The notes below the pieces were generated by a model that was not told the DNA's origin, did not search any database, and saw only the letters and a program-made list of their open reading frames with translations. Of a stretch of DNA of 64,000 bases, positions 47,683 to 60,036 are shown one piece after another (positions within the stretch are counted from its first letter, which is position 1; each line of letters starts with the position of its first letter). The position numbers were made by a program, and so were the translations under genes. Source of the stretch: Desertimonas flava (lineage in GTDB: Bacteria; Actinomycetota; Acidimicrobiia; Acidimicrobiales; Ilumatobacteraceae); the NCBI RefSeq assembly GCF_003426815.1, contig NZ_QKYK01000009.1, positions 1 through 64,000 on the forward strand, in the 5' to 3' direction.

Positions 47683-48114
47683 ATGACGGATCCCGTGTTC
47701 GAAGGCCCCCTCTGGTACCGGGCCCGCATCCGCACGTTCGGACCATTCCTCGCCCTCGTCCTGCCCGTCGCCCTCTGGCTGCTCGACATCATCGTGCGGT
47801 CGGTGCTCAGCGGACGCGTTCGCGGCTGGTCCACACTGTTGCTCCGGCTCAGCTCGGCGCCCGGTCTGTTGGCCGTGGGCTACCCCTTCGCCCTCGAATC
47901 GGAGCGCCCGATCGGCGTGGTCCTGTCGATCCCGATCTGGCTGGTCGTCGGCTTCGTGGCGTCGAGAGTCGCCACACGCAACCCGGTGGCCCTGTTCCGC
48001 GACTACTGGCGGGCCTACGGATGGCTCGCCGCCGCCGTTGTGGTGGGAGCCATCGTGGCCATCGTGCTCGGTGGCGTGCTCACCAACACGAGCCTCGTCA
48101 CGCAGGTGATCTGA
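47683..48114 (+). CDS. Small integral membrane protein of unknown function
   Basis: The 143-residue product has four hydrophobic segments (about 20-42, 50-68, 78-93 and 112-136) linked by short Arg-rich loops, and so is a polytopic membrane protein. I do not recognise the family. It sits on the plus strand between the minus-strand comEA and comEC genes, which are usually adjacent, and its ATG overlaps a possible comEC start. The hydrophobic pattern in this frame, and non-protein-like composition in the opposite one, support the strand choice. Confidence 0.7.
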   Translation: MTDPVFEGPLWYRARIRTFGPFLALVLPVALWLLDIIVRSVLSGRVRGWSTLLLRLSSAPGLLAVGYPFALESERPIGVVLSIPIWLVVGFVASRVATRNPVALFRDYWRAYGWLAAAVVVGAIVAIVLGGVLTNTSLVTQVI

Positions 48115-48131
48115 GCGGTCCCGTAAGGGAC

Positions 48132-48926
48132 TCACACCGTCACCGCATCGCGCAGGGCCTCGAGCTTGGCCGGGCCGATGCCGCGCACCGATTCCAGGTC
48201 GTCGACCGACGCGAACGGCCCGTTCGCCTCCCGGTGGGCGACGATCGCCGCCGCCGTCGCTGGTCCGACCCCCGGCAGCCCCTCGAGATCGGAGGCGCTC
48301 GCCGTGTTGACGTTGACCGGGCCGGACCGCTGGCCTGCGGCCGCGTTGGTGACGCCGCCGCCGGCACCGGCGCCGACCGGCACCGCACCCCGGACCGGCA
48401 CGGCCACCCGATCTCCATCGACCAGCGGCGCCGCCAGGTTCAGTGCGTCAGGGTCCCCGTCGGCGGACGCCCCGCCCGCCGCGGCGACGGCGTCGCCGAC
48501 CCGCGCCCCCGCCGGCAACTCGAAGACGCCCGGTGCGTTCACGGCGCCGGCGACGTGCACGACGAGGTCGGCGAGCGACGTGGACGGACCCGGCACGAGG
48601 GTGCCGGTCACATCCGTTCGGCCGCCGGGGGCGCTGCCCACCGGATCGCCCGGCGAGGTCGGGGACGAGGCCGCCGACGGCAGCCGCGCCTCGGTCGGCG
48701 GCGCCGGGGACCGCAGCAACCACCACCCGAGCGCGACGACGATCGCCACGGCCCCGGTCGACGCCAGCAGGCGCCCCGGACCGATCCAGCGGACCCACAG
48801 CCGCAACCGTTCGACCAGCTCAGCAGCCGCGGTCGGGCCTCTCGGGGATGGAGAACGGTCGGCCTCGTCGGCACCGGACTCGCCGTCGTCGGCGGATCGG
48901 TGCGGCGATGCGGGGGCAACGGCCAT
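48132..48926 (-). CDS. comEA: ComEA-family helix-hairpin-helix DNA-binding protein
   Basis: ComEA is the membrane-anchored receptor for incoming DNA. The 264-residue protein has a cytoplasmic N-terminus, one membrane helix (LLASTGAVAIVVALGWWLL, about 52-70), a Pro/Ser/Thr-rich spacer, an SLBB domain (VVHVAGAVNAPGVFELPAGA, about 125-185), and a C-terminal pair of helix-hairpin-helix motifs (VNVNTASASDLEGLPGVG and FASVDDLESVRGIGPAKLEA). The ATG at 48926 follows GAGGAGG; longer in-frame starts are not supported. It lies upstream of comEC but is separated from it by an opposite-strand gene. Confidence 0.92.
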   Translation of the reverse strand: MAVAPASPHRSADDGESGADEADRSPSPRGPTAAAELVERLRLWVRWIGPGRLLASTGAVAIVVALGWWLLRSPAPPTEARLPSAASSPTSPGDPVGSAPGGRTDVTGTLVPGPSTSLADLVVHVAGAVNAPGVFELPAGARVGDAVAAAGGASADGDPDALNLAAPLVDGDRVAVPVRGAVPVGAGAGGGVTNAAAGQRSGPVNVNTASASDLEGLPGVGPATAAAIVAHREANGPFASVDDLESVRGIGPAKLEALRDAVTV

Positions 48927-49120
48927 GGCGGCCTCCTCGGTGTCGTCGCCGTCGGGCCCGGATGTTTTCCGGGGCGCGGCGTGCTGACTCGGGAGACGTC
49001 GGCGCCACCAGTGTACGCGGCACGTGCGGCCGACGTCACGCGGAGGCGCGCTGCGGTGGTGCCGGAACCCGAGAACAGCCACTCATGGCCTCGGCGCTCT
49101 CGGCCGATACCGTTTCGTGC

Positions 49121-49825
49121 ATGTCGATCGACGTCACCGATGCCACGTTCCAGACCGAGGTCATCAACAAGTCGGCCGAGGTGCCGGTCATCATCGACCT
49201 GTGGGCGGAATGGTGCGGTCCGTGTCGCACCCTCGGCCCCATCCTCGAGAAGGTCGTCGACGCCACCGACGGCAAGGCCGTCCTCGTCAAGGTCGACGTC
49301 GACGCCAACCCCGGCATCGCCCGGGCGTTCCAGGTGCAGTCGATCCCAGCCGTGTATGCGATGCGCGACGGCCAGATCGTCGACGGGTTCCTCGGCGCCC
49401 AGCCCGAGCACGAGGTGCAGCGCTGGGTGGACGCCCTGTTGCCCACGCCTGCCCAGTCACTCGTCTCCTCACTGATCGAGGCCGGTGACGAGGCGAGCCT
49501 CCGCAAGGCGGTCGAGCTCGAACCGGGCAACGAGAGCGCCGTCGTGGCCCTGGCTTCCCTCCTCGTCGAGCAGGGCGGGTTCGACGAAGCGCTCGCGCTC
49601 CTCGAGCGCATCCCCGAGACGGAGGCGACCAGGCAGGTGGCTGCCGCCGCCCGTCTCGGCAACGCCCCCACCGACGACTTCGACCGGCAACTCACCGAAC
49701 TCCTCCCGCAGGTGAAGGCCGACGACGAGGCGCGTCAGAAGTTCGTCGACATCCTCGAGCTGATGGGCGCCGAGGATCCCCGCACCGCTCAGTACCGCAA
49801 GCGCCTCACCCAGCAGCTGTTCTGA
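49121..49825 (+). CDS. Thioredoxin-TPR fusion (CnoX/YbbN-like co-chaperone)
   Basis: The 234-residue protein has a thioredoxin domain at 1-110 with the active-site WCGPC (C32 and C35) and the cis-Pro segment QSIPAVYA, then TPR-like helices (about 120-234, LVSSLIEAGDEASLRKAVEL onward). This arrangement is that of CnoX/YbbN proteins that protect chaperone clients from oxidation. Unlike E. coli CnoX, the redox CxxC is intact, as in most homologues. ATG 49121 gives the expected N-terminus. The PAC2 gene follows after 15 bases. Confidence 0.9.
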   Translation: MSIDVTDATFQTEVINKSAEVPVIIDLWAEWCGPCRTLGPILEKVVDATDGKAVLVKVDVDANPGIARAFQVQSIPAVYAMRDGQIVDGFLGAQPEHEVQRWVDALLPTPAQSLVSSLIEAGDEASLRKAVELEPGNESAVVALASLLVEQGGFDEALALLERIPETEATRQVAAAARLGNAPTDDFDRQLTELLPQVKADDEARQKFVDILELMGAEDPRTAQYRKRLTQQLF

Positions 49826-49840
49826 TGCCTTTCCGACGTC

Positions 49841-50713
49841 ATGGCTGATCATCGATTCACGATCGAGCCGCCGGAGCTCGAGCGTCCCCGGCTCGTGGTG
49901 ATGCTCGAGGGTTGGATCGACGCGAGCGGAGCCGCGGCGGCCGCGATGGCCGCGATCGAGGCGGAGACCGACGCCCGGGAGATCGTGACGTTCGACGACG
50001 ACCTGTACATCGACTACCGGGCCCGGCGGCCCACGCTCGAGATCCGCGGCGGCGTGAGCACGCGGCTGGTCTGGACGTCGCCCCGACTCCTGCACGGCCG
50101 CGACGCCAACGGGGTCGACGTCCTCCTCTTGACGGGGCCCGAACCGGACATGGCGTGGCACCGCTTCTCCGACACGATCGGCGCCCTCGCCCAACGCTTC
50201 GGCGTGCAGTCGATGACGGCCCTCGGCGCCTACCCGTTCGCCACACCTCACACCCGGCCAACGCGGGTCACGGCCACGTCGCCGTCGCCCGACATGCTCG
50301 CCACGTTCGGCTACGCCGTGAGCTCGGTCGACGTACCCGCGGGTGTCGCGGCGGCCATCGAGACGACGCTGCACAACCAGGGCATCCCGTCGGCGGGGAT
50401 CTGGGCGCAGGTCCCCCACTACGTGGCGGCGATGTCGTATCCGGCCGCGTCGGTGGCCCTGCTCGACGCCCTCGAGGCCACCACCGGCGTCTCCGTACCG
50501 GCCCAGCTGCTGCGGCGAGAGGTCGCAGTGCAACGCGAGCGGCTCGACCACCTCGTCGCCAGCAACGAGGAGCACGCCCAGATGGTGGCTCGCCTCGAAC
50601 GGCTCCACGACGACAGTGCGGCCGAGGAGGAGGCCGGCGGACCGGCGCTCGAGCTGCGTTCGGGCGACGAGATCGCCGCCGAGGTGGAGCGCTTCCTCCG
50701 CGACCAGAAGTAG
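49841..50713 (+). CDS. PAC2-family protein
   Basis: The 290-residue protein has the PAC2 fold (proteasome-assembly-chaperone family): RPRLVVMLEGWIDASGAAAA at the N-terminus, TFDDDLYIDYRARRPTLEI, LLLTGPEPDMAWHRFSD, and GIWAQVPHYVA in the middle, with a charged coiled-coil-like C-terminus (about 220-285). PAC2 proteins are widespread in proteasome-bearing actinobacteria and archaea. The molecular role in bacteria is not established. No proteasome gene is in this window. Confidence 0.88.
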   Translation: MADHRFTIEPPELERPRLVVMLEGWIDASGAAAAAMAAIEAETDAREIVTFDDDLYIDYRARRPTLEIRGGVSTRLVWTSPRLLHGRDANGVDVLLLTGPEPDMAWHRFSDTIGALAQRFGVQSMTALGAYPFATPHTRPTRVTATSPSPDMLATFGYAVSSVDVPAGVAAAIETTLHNQGIPSAGIWAQVPHYVAAMSYPAASVALLDALEATTGVSVPAQLLRREVAVQRERLDHLVASNEEHAQMVARLERLHDDSAAEEEAGGPALELRSGDEIAAEVERFLRDQK

Positions 50714-50759
50714 CGCGCCGACTCTCGGCGGCGCGGCAGCGAGCCGTACAGTCGGCGCC

Positions 50760-51782
50760 ATGAAGGTCGACGGAGGATTGGCAGCAGGAAATCTCGGCGA
50801 TGCGGGGCGCAGCGCCGCCGAACTCGAGCAGGCGGGGTATTCGGGCGCGTGGACGGCCGAGACGTCCCACGACCCGTTCCTGCCCCACGTGCTCGCCGCC
50901 ACGACGACCAGCGAGATCGAGCTCGGCACCGGCATCGCCGTCGCCTTCGCCCGCAATCCGATGCTGCTCGCCAACCTCGGCTGGGACCTCCAGGCGGTGT
51001 CGAAGGGGCGGTTCATCCTCGGCCTCGGCAGCCAGATCAAGCCGCACATCACCAAGCGCTTCTCGATGGAGTGGAGCCGCCCCGCGGCCCGCATGCGCGA
51101 GATGATCCTCGCCGTCCGGGCGATCTGGGACACCTGGCAGAACGGCACGCCACTGCAGTTCCGCGGCGAGTTCTACACCCACACCCTGATGACGCCGTTC
51201 TTCACTCCCGAGGCGTCCGATCTCGGTGACTTCGGGGTGCCCAAGATCTTCCTCGCCGGTGTCGGCCCGGTCATGACCGAGGTGGCCGGCGAGGTGTGCG
51301 ACGGGTTCATCTGCCACGGGTTCACCACCGAGCGCTACCTGCGCGAGGTCACGCTGCAGGCGCTCGAAGCGGGCCGGGCCAAGGCCGGCAAGACGATGGA
51401 GGGCTACGAGATCAGCGGTCCGAGCTTCGTCGTCACCGGCAACAACGACGAGGAACTGGAGAAGGCCGCCATCGGCACCCGCCAGCAGATCGCCTTCTAC
51501 GGTTCGACGCCGGCGTACCGCCCGGTCCTCGAACTGCACGGATGGGGCGGCCTGCAGGACGAGCTCAACGCGCTGTCCAAGGCCGGAGAGTGGGCCAAGA
51601 TGGGTGAGCTGATCACCGACGAGATCCTCAACACGTTCGCCGTGGTCGGTCCGCCCGAGTCGATCGCGCCCGAGCTCAAGCGGCGCTTCGGCGACGTGGT
51701 GAGCCGCATCTCGTTCTACGCGCCGTACAAGAGCGATCCCGATCGCTGGCGCTCCGTCCTCGACGCCATCAAGGCCGCCTGA
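50760..51782 (+). CDS. F420-type luciferase-like oxidoreductase
   Basis: The 340-residue protein belongs to the bacterial-luciferase-like (LLM) superfamily, probably the F420-dependent TIGR03617 group: ELEQAGYSGAWTAETSHDPF near the N-terminus, IELGTGIAVAFARNPM, and RFILGLGSQIKPHITKRF. It has the TIM-barrel length. The cofactor (F420 or FMN) cannot be proven by eye; F420 is inferred from family and phylum. Substrate unknown. ATG 50760. A hairpin terminator lies 52 bases downstream. Confidence 0.87.
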   Translation: MKVDGGLAAGNLGDAGRSAAELEQAGYSGAWTAETSHDPFLPHVLAATTTSEIELGTGIAVAFARNPMLLANLGWDLQAVSKGRFILGLGSQIKPHITKRFSMEWSRPAARMREMILAVRAIWDTWQNGTPLQFRGEFYTHTLMTPFFTPEASDLGDFGVPKIFLAGVGPVMTEVAGEVCDGFICHGFTTERYLREVTLQALEAGRAKAGKTMEGYEISGPSFVVTGNNDEELEKAAIGTRQQIAFYGSTPAYRPVLELHGWGGLQDELNALSKAGEWAKMGELITDEILNTFAVVGPPESIAPELKRRFGDVVSRISFYAPYKSDPDRWRSVLDAIKAA

Positions 51783-51833
51783 CCGTCCGGCCGCGGCCCG
51801 CCCGCGGCGCCTCCGAGCGACTCGAGCCACGAG

Positions 51834-51887
51834 CGCGAAGTGTGAGCTCCGGACGCGCAGACCCGCGTTGTCAGCTCACACTTCGCG
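51834..51887. terminator. Bidirectional hairpin between convergent genes
   Basis: CGCGAAGTGTGAGCT (51834-51848) and AGCTCACACTTCGCG (51873-51887) are perfect 15-bp complements around a 24-base loop. The right arm carries the stop codon of the minus-strand hydrolase gene and encodes its last residues, as also happens at 18642-18686. Confidence 0.8.
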
Positions 51888-52949
51888 ACTGCTCGAGGCG
51901 CTCGAGGCGCCGTGGAGCCAGCTGACGACGTTGTCGCCGAGGGCGGCGTCGGCGTAGCCACCCTCCTGGAGCACCACCAGCGGGCGGCCGCGGGCTGCGA
52001 CGGCGGCGCCGCAGCGACCGAAGCCCTCGGTGGTCAGGGCCAGATCGCAGATCGGATCGCCGTCGAACGTGTCGAGGCCGAGCGACACCACCACGACGGC
52101 GGGGTCGAAGCGGTCGATCGCGTCGAGTGCCTGGTCGAGAGCGGCGAGGTAGCCGTCGTCGTCGAGGCGGGCCGGCAACGGCAGATTGACCGTGGTGCCG
52201 GTCCCGCGGCCGGCGCCGGTCTCGTCGGCGTAGCCGAGGTGGTAGGGGTAGGCGCGGGCGGGGTCGCCGTGCAGCGATACGAAGGCCACGTCGTCACGCT
52301 CGTAGAAGATCTCCTGGGTGCCGTTGCCGTGGTGATAGTCGACGTCGAGCAGGGCGATCCTCGACCCGGTGGTGCGGGCCAGATGGTCGGCCGCGATCGC
52401 TGCGTTGTTGAAGAAGCAGTAGCCGCCGTACAGGGACGTCGCGGCGTGGTGACCGGGCGGCCGGCAGAGGCCGTAGACGATCGACTCGCCGGCCGCCACG
52501 GCATCGGCCGACGACAGGGCGATGTCGACCGCCGACCGAGCGGCGTCGTACGTGCCCTCGGTGAGTGGCGTGGTGGTCTCGAAGCACCACCAGCCGAGAC
52601 GGGCCGACACCCTGGCCGGCTCCCGGACCGCGGCCATGCCGCCCATGCGGTTGCGCAGCCCGGGCATGGCGAAGACGTCGGGCACCACGTCGTGAACGGG
52701 GCGCACCTCTCGCTGGTACTCGTCCCATGCCGTCGCCAGGAAGCGCACCAGTCCGGGGTCGTGGACGGCCTCGATCGGCGCCGTCCCCCACTCGGCCGGC
52801 TCGGCGACGTCGAACCCGCCGGCGCCATCGAGGGCGGCGCGGATCACGTCGGCCCGGTGCGGATTCTCGAACGGCGGCTGGAACCCCGACGACTCGATCT
52901 CGTGCTCGGGATCGTGGCCCCGGTGCCGTTCCGACGCGAAGACCCTCAC
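51876..52949 (-). CDS. Histone-deacetylase-superfamily hydrolase (acetylpolyamine amidohydrolase-like)
   Basis: The 357-residue zinc hydrolase has the superfamily marks RPPGHHA (active-site His pair, about 170-176), GYCFFNNAAIAA, DVDYHHGNGTQEIFY (Asp and His zinc ligands) and LGLDTFDGDP (second Asp), and ends LQEGGY. Bacterial members deacetylate polyamines, acetoin-related compounds or lysines. The GTG at 52949 overlaps the stop of the acyl-AMP ligase gene by four bases, so the two are co-translated. The last residues are encoded inside the terminator hairpin. Confidence 0.9.
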   Translation of the reverse strand: MRVFASERHRGHDPEHEIESSGFQPPFENPHRADVIRAALDGAGGFDVAEPAEWGTAPIEAVHDPGLVRFLATAWDEYQREVRPVHDVVPDVFAMPGLRNRMGGMAAVREPARVSARLGWWCFETTTPLTEGTYDAARSAVDIALSSADAVAAGESIVYGLCRPPGHHAATSLYGGYCFFNNAAIAADHLARTTGSRIALLDVDYHHGNGTQEIFYERDDVAFVSLHGDPARAYPYHLGYADETGAGRGTGTTVNLPLPARLDDDGYLAALDQALDAIDRFDPAVVVVSLGLDTFDGDPICDLALTTEGFGRCGAAVAARGRPLVVLQEGGYADAALGDNVVSWLHGASSASSSREV

Positions 52950-54682
52950 GCCAGGGCGAGCTCTTCGTCGAGGTACTGCTCACGGCACTTGGCGCGCTGC
53001 AGCTTGCCCGACGACGTCTTGGGCAGCGACCCGGGCTGGACGAGCATCACGTCGCGGGGCGGCAGACCACACACCTCGAGCGTGCGGTGATGGACGTCGG
53101 ACCGCACGGTCTCGAGGTCGATCCCGTCGGCCAGGCGCACCGAGCCGTGACGTGCGTCGAGGCGCACTTCGGCGACAACGACGACGCTCTCTTTGCCCTT
53201 GTAGCCCTCGACGCCGATGGCGATGACGTTGCCGGTGCGGACGCCGGGCACGCCGCCCACCGCCCGCTCGATGTCCTCGGGATACACGTTGCGGCCGCCG
53301 ACGATGATGACGTCTTTGATGCGGCCGCACAGCACCAACTCGCCGTCGACGAGGTAGGCGAGATCACCGGTGCGCAACCACCCGTCGTGGAACAGCGCCT
53401 CGGTGGCGTCGGGTCGCTTGTAGTAGCCGGGCGTGACCGACGTGCCGCGGATGAACAGCTCGCCGACGTGACGATTGGGGCGCGCCTCGAACGTGTCGGG
53501 ATCGACCACCTTGAACTCGAGGCCCGGGACCGGCGGGCCGAGCAGGGCCAGGCGGCGGGCCGTGAGGGCGAGCTCGTCGGGATCATCGACCTCGACGGGC
53601 TTGGCCACGTGCTGGCGCTCGAGCACCGTGCGGTCGACGGTGTCGTACAGAACTCCGCGGCCCCGCGGCGGGAACGCGCCGCCGATGGCGACCTCGGCCA
53701 TGCCGAACGCCGGGAACACGCTGCCGGCACGGAACCCGTGCGGCTCGGCGGCGGCAACGAACGCATCGACGGCGGCCGGATCGACCGGTTCGGCACCCGA
53801 CAGAGCCAGCGTGAGCGACGACAGATCGAGCGGGGCGGCCCGCTTGAGCGCCCGGGTGGCGAGCACCCAGGCGAAGTTGGGACCGGCCGTGGCCGTCCCC
53901 CGATGGTCGGAGATCCACTGCATCCAGGCGCCCGGCTTGGCGAGGAAGTCCTGCGGGGCGGCTTGGACCAGTTCGACGCCGGCGGTCATCGGGATCGACA
54001 GGAAGCCCACCAATCCCATGTCGTGGTACAGAGGCAGCCACGACACCATCACCTCGTCGGCGGTGAGCTGGGCGGCCTCGGAGCAGGCGTCGATGTTCGC
54101 CGTCAGCACGCGATCGGGGATCATCACGCCCTTGGGCTCGCTGGTCGAGCCGCTCGTGTACTGGAGGATGACGAGGCGATCGGGGTCGGGCGCGGGGACT
54201 TCGAGGGCATCGCCACTCGGCACGTTCGGCGCCCCGGGAAGCATGGCGCTGAGCGGCTCGGTGGGCGGATCGCCGGGGGCGGCCTCGTAGAACCCGGCGA
54301 GCTGGTCGTCGATGAGCAGGAGCTTGGCGTCGCCGTGGCGGATGCGCGATCGGGTGGAGTTGACGAACTCCTCGAGCGATCCCATGCGCATCGGCAGCGG
54401 GAGCACCATCGAGGCGATCCCGGCCATCCAGCAGCCGCGCACGGTGGTGATCAGCGCCCGGCTCGTCGGCCCGAGGATGGCCACGTGATCACCCGGGATG
54501 AGCCCCCGGGCCTGGAGGGCGGCGCCCACCGCCCTGGCTTCGTCGTGGATCTGGCGCCACGGCACGTGGACCGGTTGGCCGTCGGGCGTGACGGACGCCC
54601 CGACGAACCGCACACCGGTCGGCCGGTCGGCCGCCGCTTCGAGCCGCTGGATCACCGATCCAGCGGCGAGGGTCGCAGTCAT
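52946..54682 (-). CDS. Fatty acyl-AMP ligase / acyl-CoA synthetase (FadD-like)
   Basis: The 578-residue adenylate-forming enzyme has the ATP motif YTSGSTSEPKGVM (about 177-189), WLPLYHDMGL, LSGAEPVDP, the YDTVD region, and the C-terminal hinge GRIKDVIIVGGRNVYPEDIE, ending PKTSSGKLQRAKCR with the catalytic Lys. The pattern LPLYHDMGLVGF and SGAEPV is that of fatty acyl-AMP ligases that load acyl carrier proteins, as in mycobacterial FadD32, rather than of classic CoA ligases; this is inference. ATG 54682 is chosen over a GTG nine bases earlier. It is coupled to the deacetylase-like gene. Confidence 0.9.
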   Translation of the reverse strand: MTATLAAGSVIQRLEAAADRPTGVRFVGASVTPDGQPVHVPWRQIHDEARAVGAALQARGLIPGDHVAILGPTSRALITTVRGCWMAGIASMVLPLPMRMGSLEEFVNSTRSRIRHGDAKLLLIDDQLAGFYEAAPGDPPTEPLSAMLPGAPNVPSGDALEVPAPDPDRLVILQYTSGSTSEPKGVMIPDRVLTANIDACSEAAQLTADEVMVSWLPLYHDMGLVGFLSIPMTAGVELVQAAPQDFLAKPGAWMQWISDHRGTATAGPNFAWVLATRALKRAAPLDLSSLTLALSGAEPVDPAAVDAFVAAAEPHGFRAGSVFPAFGMAEVAIGGAFPPRGRGVLYDTVDRTVLERQHVAKPVEVDDPDELALTARRLALLGPPVPGLEFKVVDPDTFEARPNRHVGELFIRGTSVTPGYYKRPDATEALFHDGWLRTGDLAYLVDGELVLCGRIKDVIIVGGRNVYPEDIERAVGGVPGVRTGNVIAIGVEGYKGKESVVVVAEVRLDARHGSVRLADGIDLETVRSDVHHRTLEVCGLPPRDVMLVQPGSLPKTSSGKLQRAKCREQYLDEELALA

Positions 54683-54815
54683 ACGCCACACGACGCTACT
54701 GGTCGCGGCCTCCGGAGCAGGGCCACCGGCGAGGGCCCGATGCCCCGCCGACGCCGACGGACTCGTCAACGGACCTGCTCAGAGGCCGGGACGGGTCGTA
54801 GGCTGATCGGTCGCT

Positions 54816-57722
<2,907 letters not shown>

Positions 57723-57736
57723 TCCGCGCCGGTCGG

Positions 57737-57771
57737 GCGTTACGGATGGTGCCTGGCACCAACCGTAACGC
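57737..57771. repeat. 17-bp inverted repeat with GTGCCTGGCAC core between leuS and trpE
   Basis: GCGTTACGGATGGTGCC and GGCACCAACCGTAACGC are complementary at 16 of 17 positions around a single T. The element ends one base before the trpE stop codon and probably terminates both convergent genes. Its centre is identical to that of the element at 2641-2671. Confidence 0.85.
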
Positions 57772-59283
57772 TCAGCTGCTGCGGCGGACGGCGGACATAC
57801 GCCGCGCCGCCGGCACGGCGGCCAGCAGGGCGGCCGCCTTGTTGTGGCACTCGAGGTCCTCGTCGTCGGGGTCGGAGTCGGCCACGATGCCGGCACCGGC
57901 CTGCACGCTGGCTGTGCCGTTGGCGGCGACGAACATCGTGCGGATGGCGATCGCCGTGTCGAGATTGCCGCTCCAGTCGACGTAGCCGACGACACCGGCG
58001 TACGGGCCCCGCTTGACGGGCTCGAGGTCGTCGATGATCTCCATCGCCCGGACCTTCGGCGCACCGCTCACCGTGCCGGCGGGCAGCGTGGCGCGCAGCA
58101 CGTCGATCGGTCCCAGACCATCGTTCAGCGCCCCCGACACCTGCGACGTGAGGTGCATCACGTGGCTGTAGCGCTCGAGGGTCATCAACTCGTCGACGTG
58201 CACGGTGCCGAACCTCGCCACACGGCCGACGTCGTTGCGGGCGAGGTCGACGAGCATCACGTGCTCGGCCCGCTCCTTCGGGTGCTCGGTGAGCTCGGCA
58301 GCCAGGCGGCGGTCGTGCTCGTCGTTGGTGCCCCGTTTGCGGGTCCCGGCGATCGGGCGTGAGATCACCGTGCCGTCGAGCAACTGCACCATCGGCTCGG
58401 GCGACGACCCGACGATCGTCACCTCGGGGCCGCGCAGGAAGTACATGTACGGGCTCGGATTGACCTGGCGCAGCACCCGGTAGACGTCGAACGGCTCGGC
58501 CCCGAGCTCGAGGTCGAAGCGCTGCGACAGGACGACCTGGAAGATGTCGCCGGCCACGATGTGCTCCTTGGCCACCTTCACGGCGGTCTGGTACGCACCA
58601 CCGGACATCGAGCTGGTGACCACCGGCCGTTCCTCGCTGGGATCGGGAGGCGCCACCGGGACGTACGGCAGCGGCCGGCCGAGGTCGGCGACCGCCGCCT
58701 CCACACGCGAGATCGCTGCGTCGTACAGGGCGTCGAGCCGCTCCCGGTCGGCGCCGTGGACGGGCACGCTCTCGATGAGCGTCACCCGCTGGCGCCAGTG
58801 GTCGAACGCCGCCAGCGAGCCGATCATGCTCATCACCGCGTCGGGGAGACCACGGTCGTCGGTCGGGACGTTGGGCAGCCGCTCCACCTCGCGGATCACG
58901 TCGTAACCGAGGTAGCCCATCAAGCCGCCCGACAGCGGCGGCAGATCGGGCAGGTCGGGAGCCCGGTACGTGGCGAGCAGGGTCTCGAGGGCGGCGAGCA
59001 TCCCCCGGTCGCGTGGCACCTCCACGTCCGGTGAGCCGTCGACGTCGATCACGCCGTTGCGAAGCGTGAGCGTGGCCACGGGGTTGCGGCCGACGAACGA
59101 GAAGCGGCTCCACCGTTCCCCGTGCTCCACAGACTCGAGGAGGAAGCCCTGACCGTCGCCGACGAGCTTCGCGAACGCGGCGACCGGCGTCTCGAGGTCG
59201 GCGAGCAGCTCGGCGTAGACGGGGACGACGGTGAACTCGGCGGCGAGGGCGTGGAACTCGTCCCGCGTCGGGTGGATGTTCAT
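57772..59283 (-). CDS. trpE: Anthranilate synthase component I
   Basis: TrpE converts chorismate to anthranilate with ammonia supplied by TrpG, the first step of tryptophan synthesis. The 503-residue protein has the N-terminal regulatory region with [18 protein letters not shown] (the LLES motif of Trp feedback binding, about 48-51) and the chorismate-binding domain with [42 protein letters not shown], and [18 protein letters not shown] 59283 overlaps the hisI stop (ATGA). No trp leader peptide is possible here because the gene is inside an operon. Confidence 0.97.
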   Translation of the reverse strand: MNIHPTRDEFHALAAEFTVVPVYAELLADLETPVAAFAKLVGDGQGFLLESVEHGERWSRFSFVGRNPVATLTLRNGVIDVDGSPDVEVPRDRGMLAALETLLATYRAPDLPDLPPLSGGLMGYLGYDVIREVERLPNVPTDDRGLPDAVMSMIGSLAAFDHWRQRVTLIESVPVHGADRERLDALYDAAISRVEAAVADLGRPLPYVPVAPPDPSEERPVVTSSMSGGAYQTAVKVAKEHIVAGDIFQVVLSQRFDLELGAEPFDVYRVLRQVNPSPYMYFLRGPEVTIVGSSPEPMVQLLDGTVISRPIAGTRKRGTNDEHDRRLAAELTEHPKERAEHVMLVDLARNDVGRVARFGTVHVDELMTLERYSHVMHLTSQVSGALNDGLGPIDVLRATLPAGTVSGAPKVRAMEIIDDLEPVKRGPYAGVVGYVDWSGNLDTAIAIRTMFVAANGTASVQAGAGIVADSDPDDEDLECHNKAAALLAAVPAARRMSAVRRSS

Positions 59284-59657
59284 CCGGCGGAGGGAGCTCC
59301 GGCGTCGGCGACGGACACGTCGAAGGCGCGGAAGAAGCACGTGCGGTTGCCGGTGTGGCAGGCACCACCGCCGTGCTGGGTGACCTTGAACAGCAGCGTG
59401 TCGCCGTCGCAGTCGTAGTACGCCTCGCGGACGGTCTGGTGGTCGCCGCTCGTGTCGCCCTTGCGCCACAGCTCCTGACGGCTGCGGCTCCAGTAGACCA
59501 TGCGCCCCTCGGTCAGGGTGCGACGCAGGCTCTCGGCGTTCATCCACGCCATCATCAGCACGTCGCCGTTGTCGACGTCCTGGGCGATCGCCGGCACCAG
59601 GCCGTCGTCGTTGAACGTCACGACGGCGAGCATCTCGTCGAGCGTCATGGCCGGCAT
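59280..59657 (-). CDS. hisI: Phosphoribosyl-AMP cyclohydrolase
   Basis: HisI opens the purine ring of phosphoribosyl-AMP in histidine biosynthesis. The 125-residue protein has the family core [20 protein letters not shown], then [17 protein letters not shown] and the zinc/magnesium site [11 protein letters not shown] with [10 protein letters not shown]. It is the single-domain form without HisE. Start ATG 59657 shares one base with the stop of the GroES-like gene; trpE follows with ATGA overlap. The hisI-trpE order is a common actinobacterial arrangement. Confidence 0.96.
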   Translation of the reverse strand: MPAMTLDEMLAVVTFNDDGLVPAIAQDVDNGDVLMMAWMNAESLRRTLTEGRMVYWSRSRQELWRKGDTSGDHQTVREAYYDCDGDTLLFKVTQHGGGACHTGNRTCFFRAFDVSVADAGAPSAG

Positions 59658-59983
59658 CACAGGTAGAGCCCGGTCGACGCTTCGATGCGTTCGGCGGCGA
59701 CGGCGTGCAGGTCGCGCTCTCGCAGCATGATGTAGTCGCAGCCCTGGACCTCGACCTCGTAGCGGTCCTCCGGGCCGAAGAGCACGAGGTCGCCGACCTC
59801 GGCGGCCCGGACGTTCTGTCCCTTGGCCACCACCTCGGCCCACACCAGCCGCTTCGCCATCTGGGCGGTCGCCGGGATGAGGATGCCGCCCTGGCTGCGC
59901 CGTTCGGCGTCGCCCTCGGGGATCTTCACGAGCAGCCGGTCGGCGAGCATCTTGATGGGCAACTTGTCGTCCGTCGCGCGCAC
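59657..59983 (-). CDS. GroES-like co-chaperonin (Cpn10 family)
   Basis: The 108-residue product has the Cpn10 barrel: [50 protein letters not shown], and a C-terminal [12 protein letters not shown], with a mobile loop (about 24-36) shorter than and different from that of canonical GroES. No groEL is adjacent. It may be a divergent second Cpn10 not dedicated to GroEL. The GTG start at 59983 precedes the first strand. It leads the groES-like, hisI, trpE run. Confidence 0.82.
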   Translation of the reverse strand: MRATDDKLPIKMLADRLLVKIPEGDAERRSQGGILIPATAQMAKRLVWAEVVAKGQNVRAAEVGDLVLFGPEDRYEVEVQGCDYIMLRERDLHAVAAERIEASTGLYL

Positions 59984-60036
59984 ATGCTCAGGGTATCGGG
60001 GGCCTGTGTCTCGGGCCCGATCCTTACTCCAACCGG

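Noticed and set aside
46935-49475. An 846-codon plus-strand frame across comEC, comEA and the thioredoxin gene
   Set aside because: It is antisense to comEC and comEA and out of frame with the thioredoxin; no recognisable domains.
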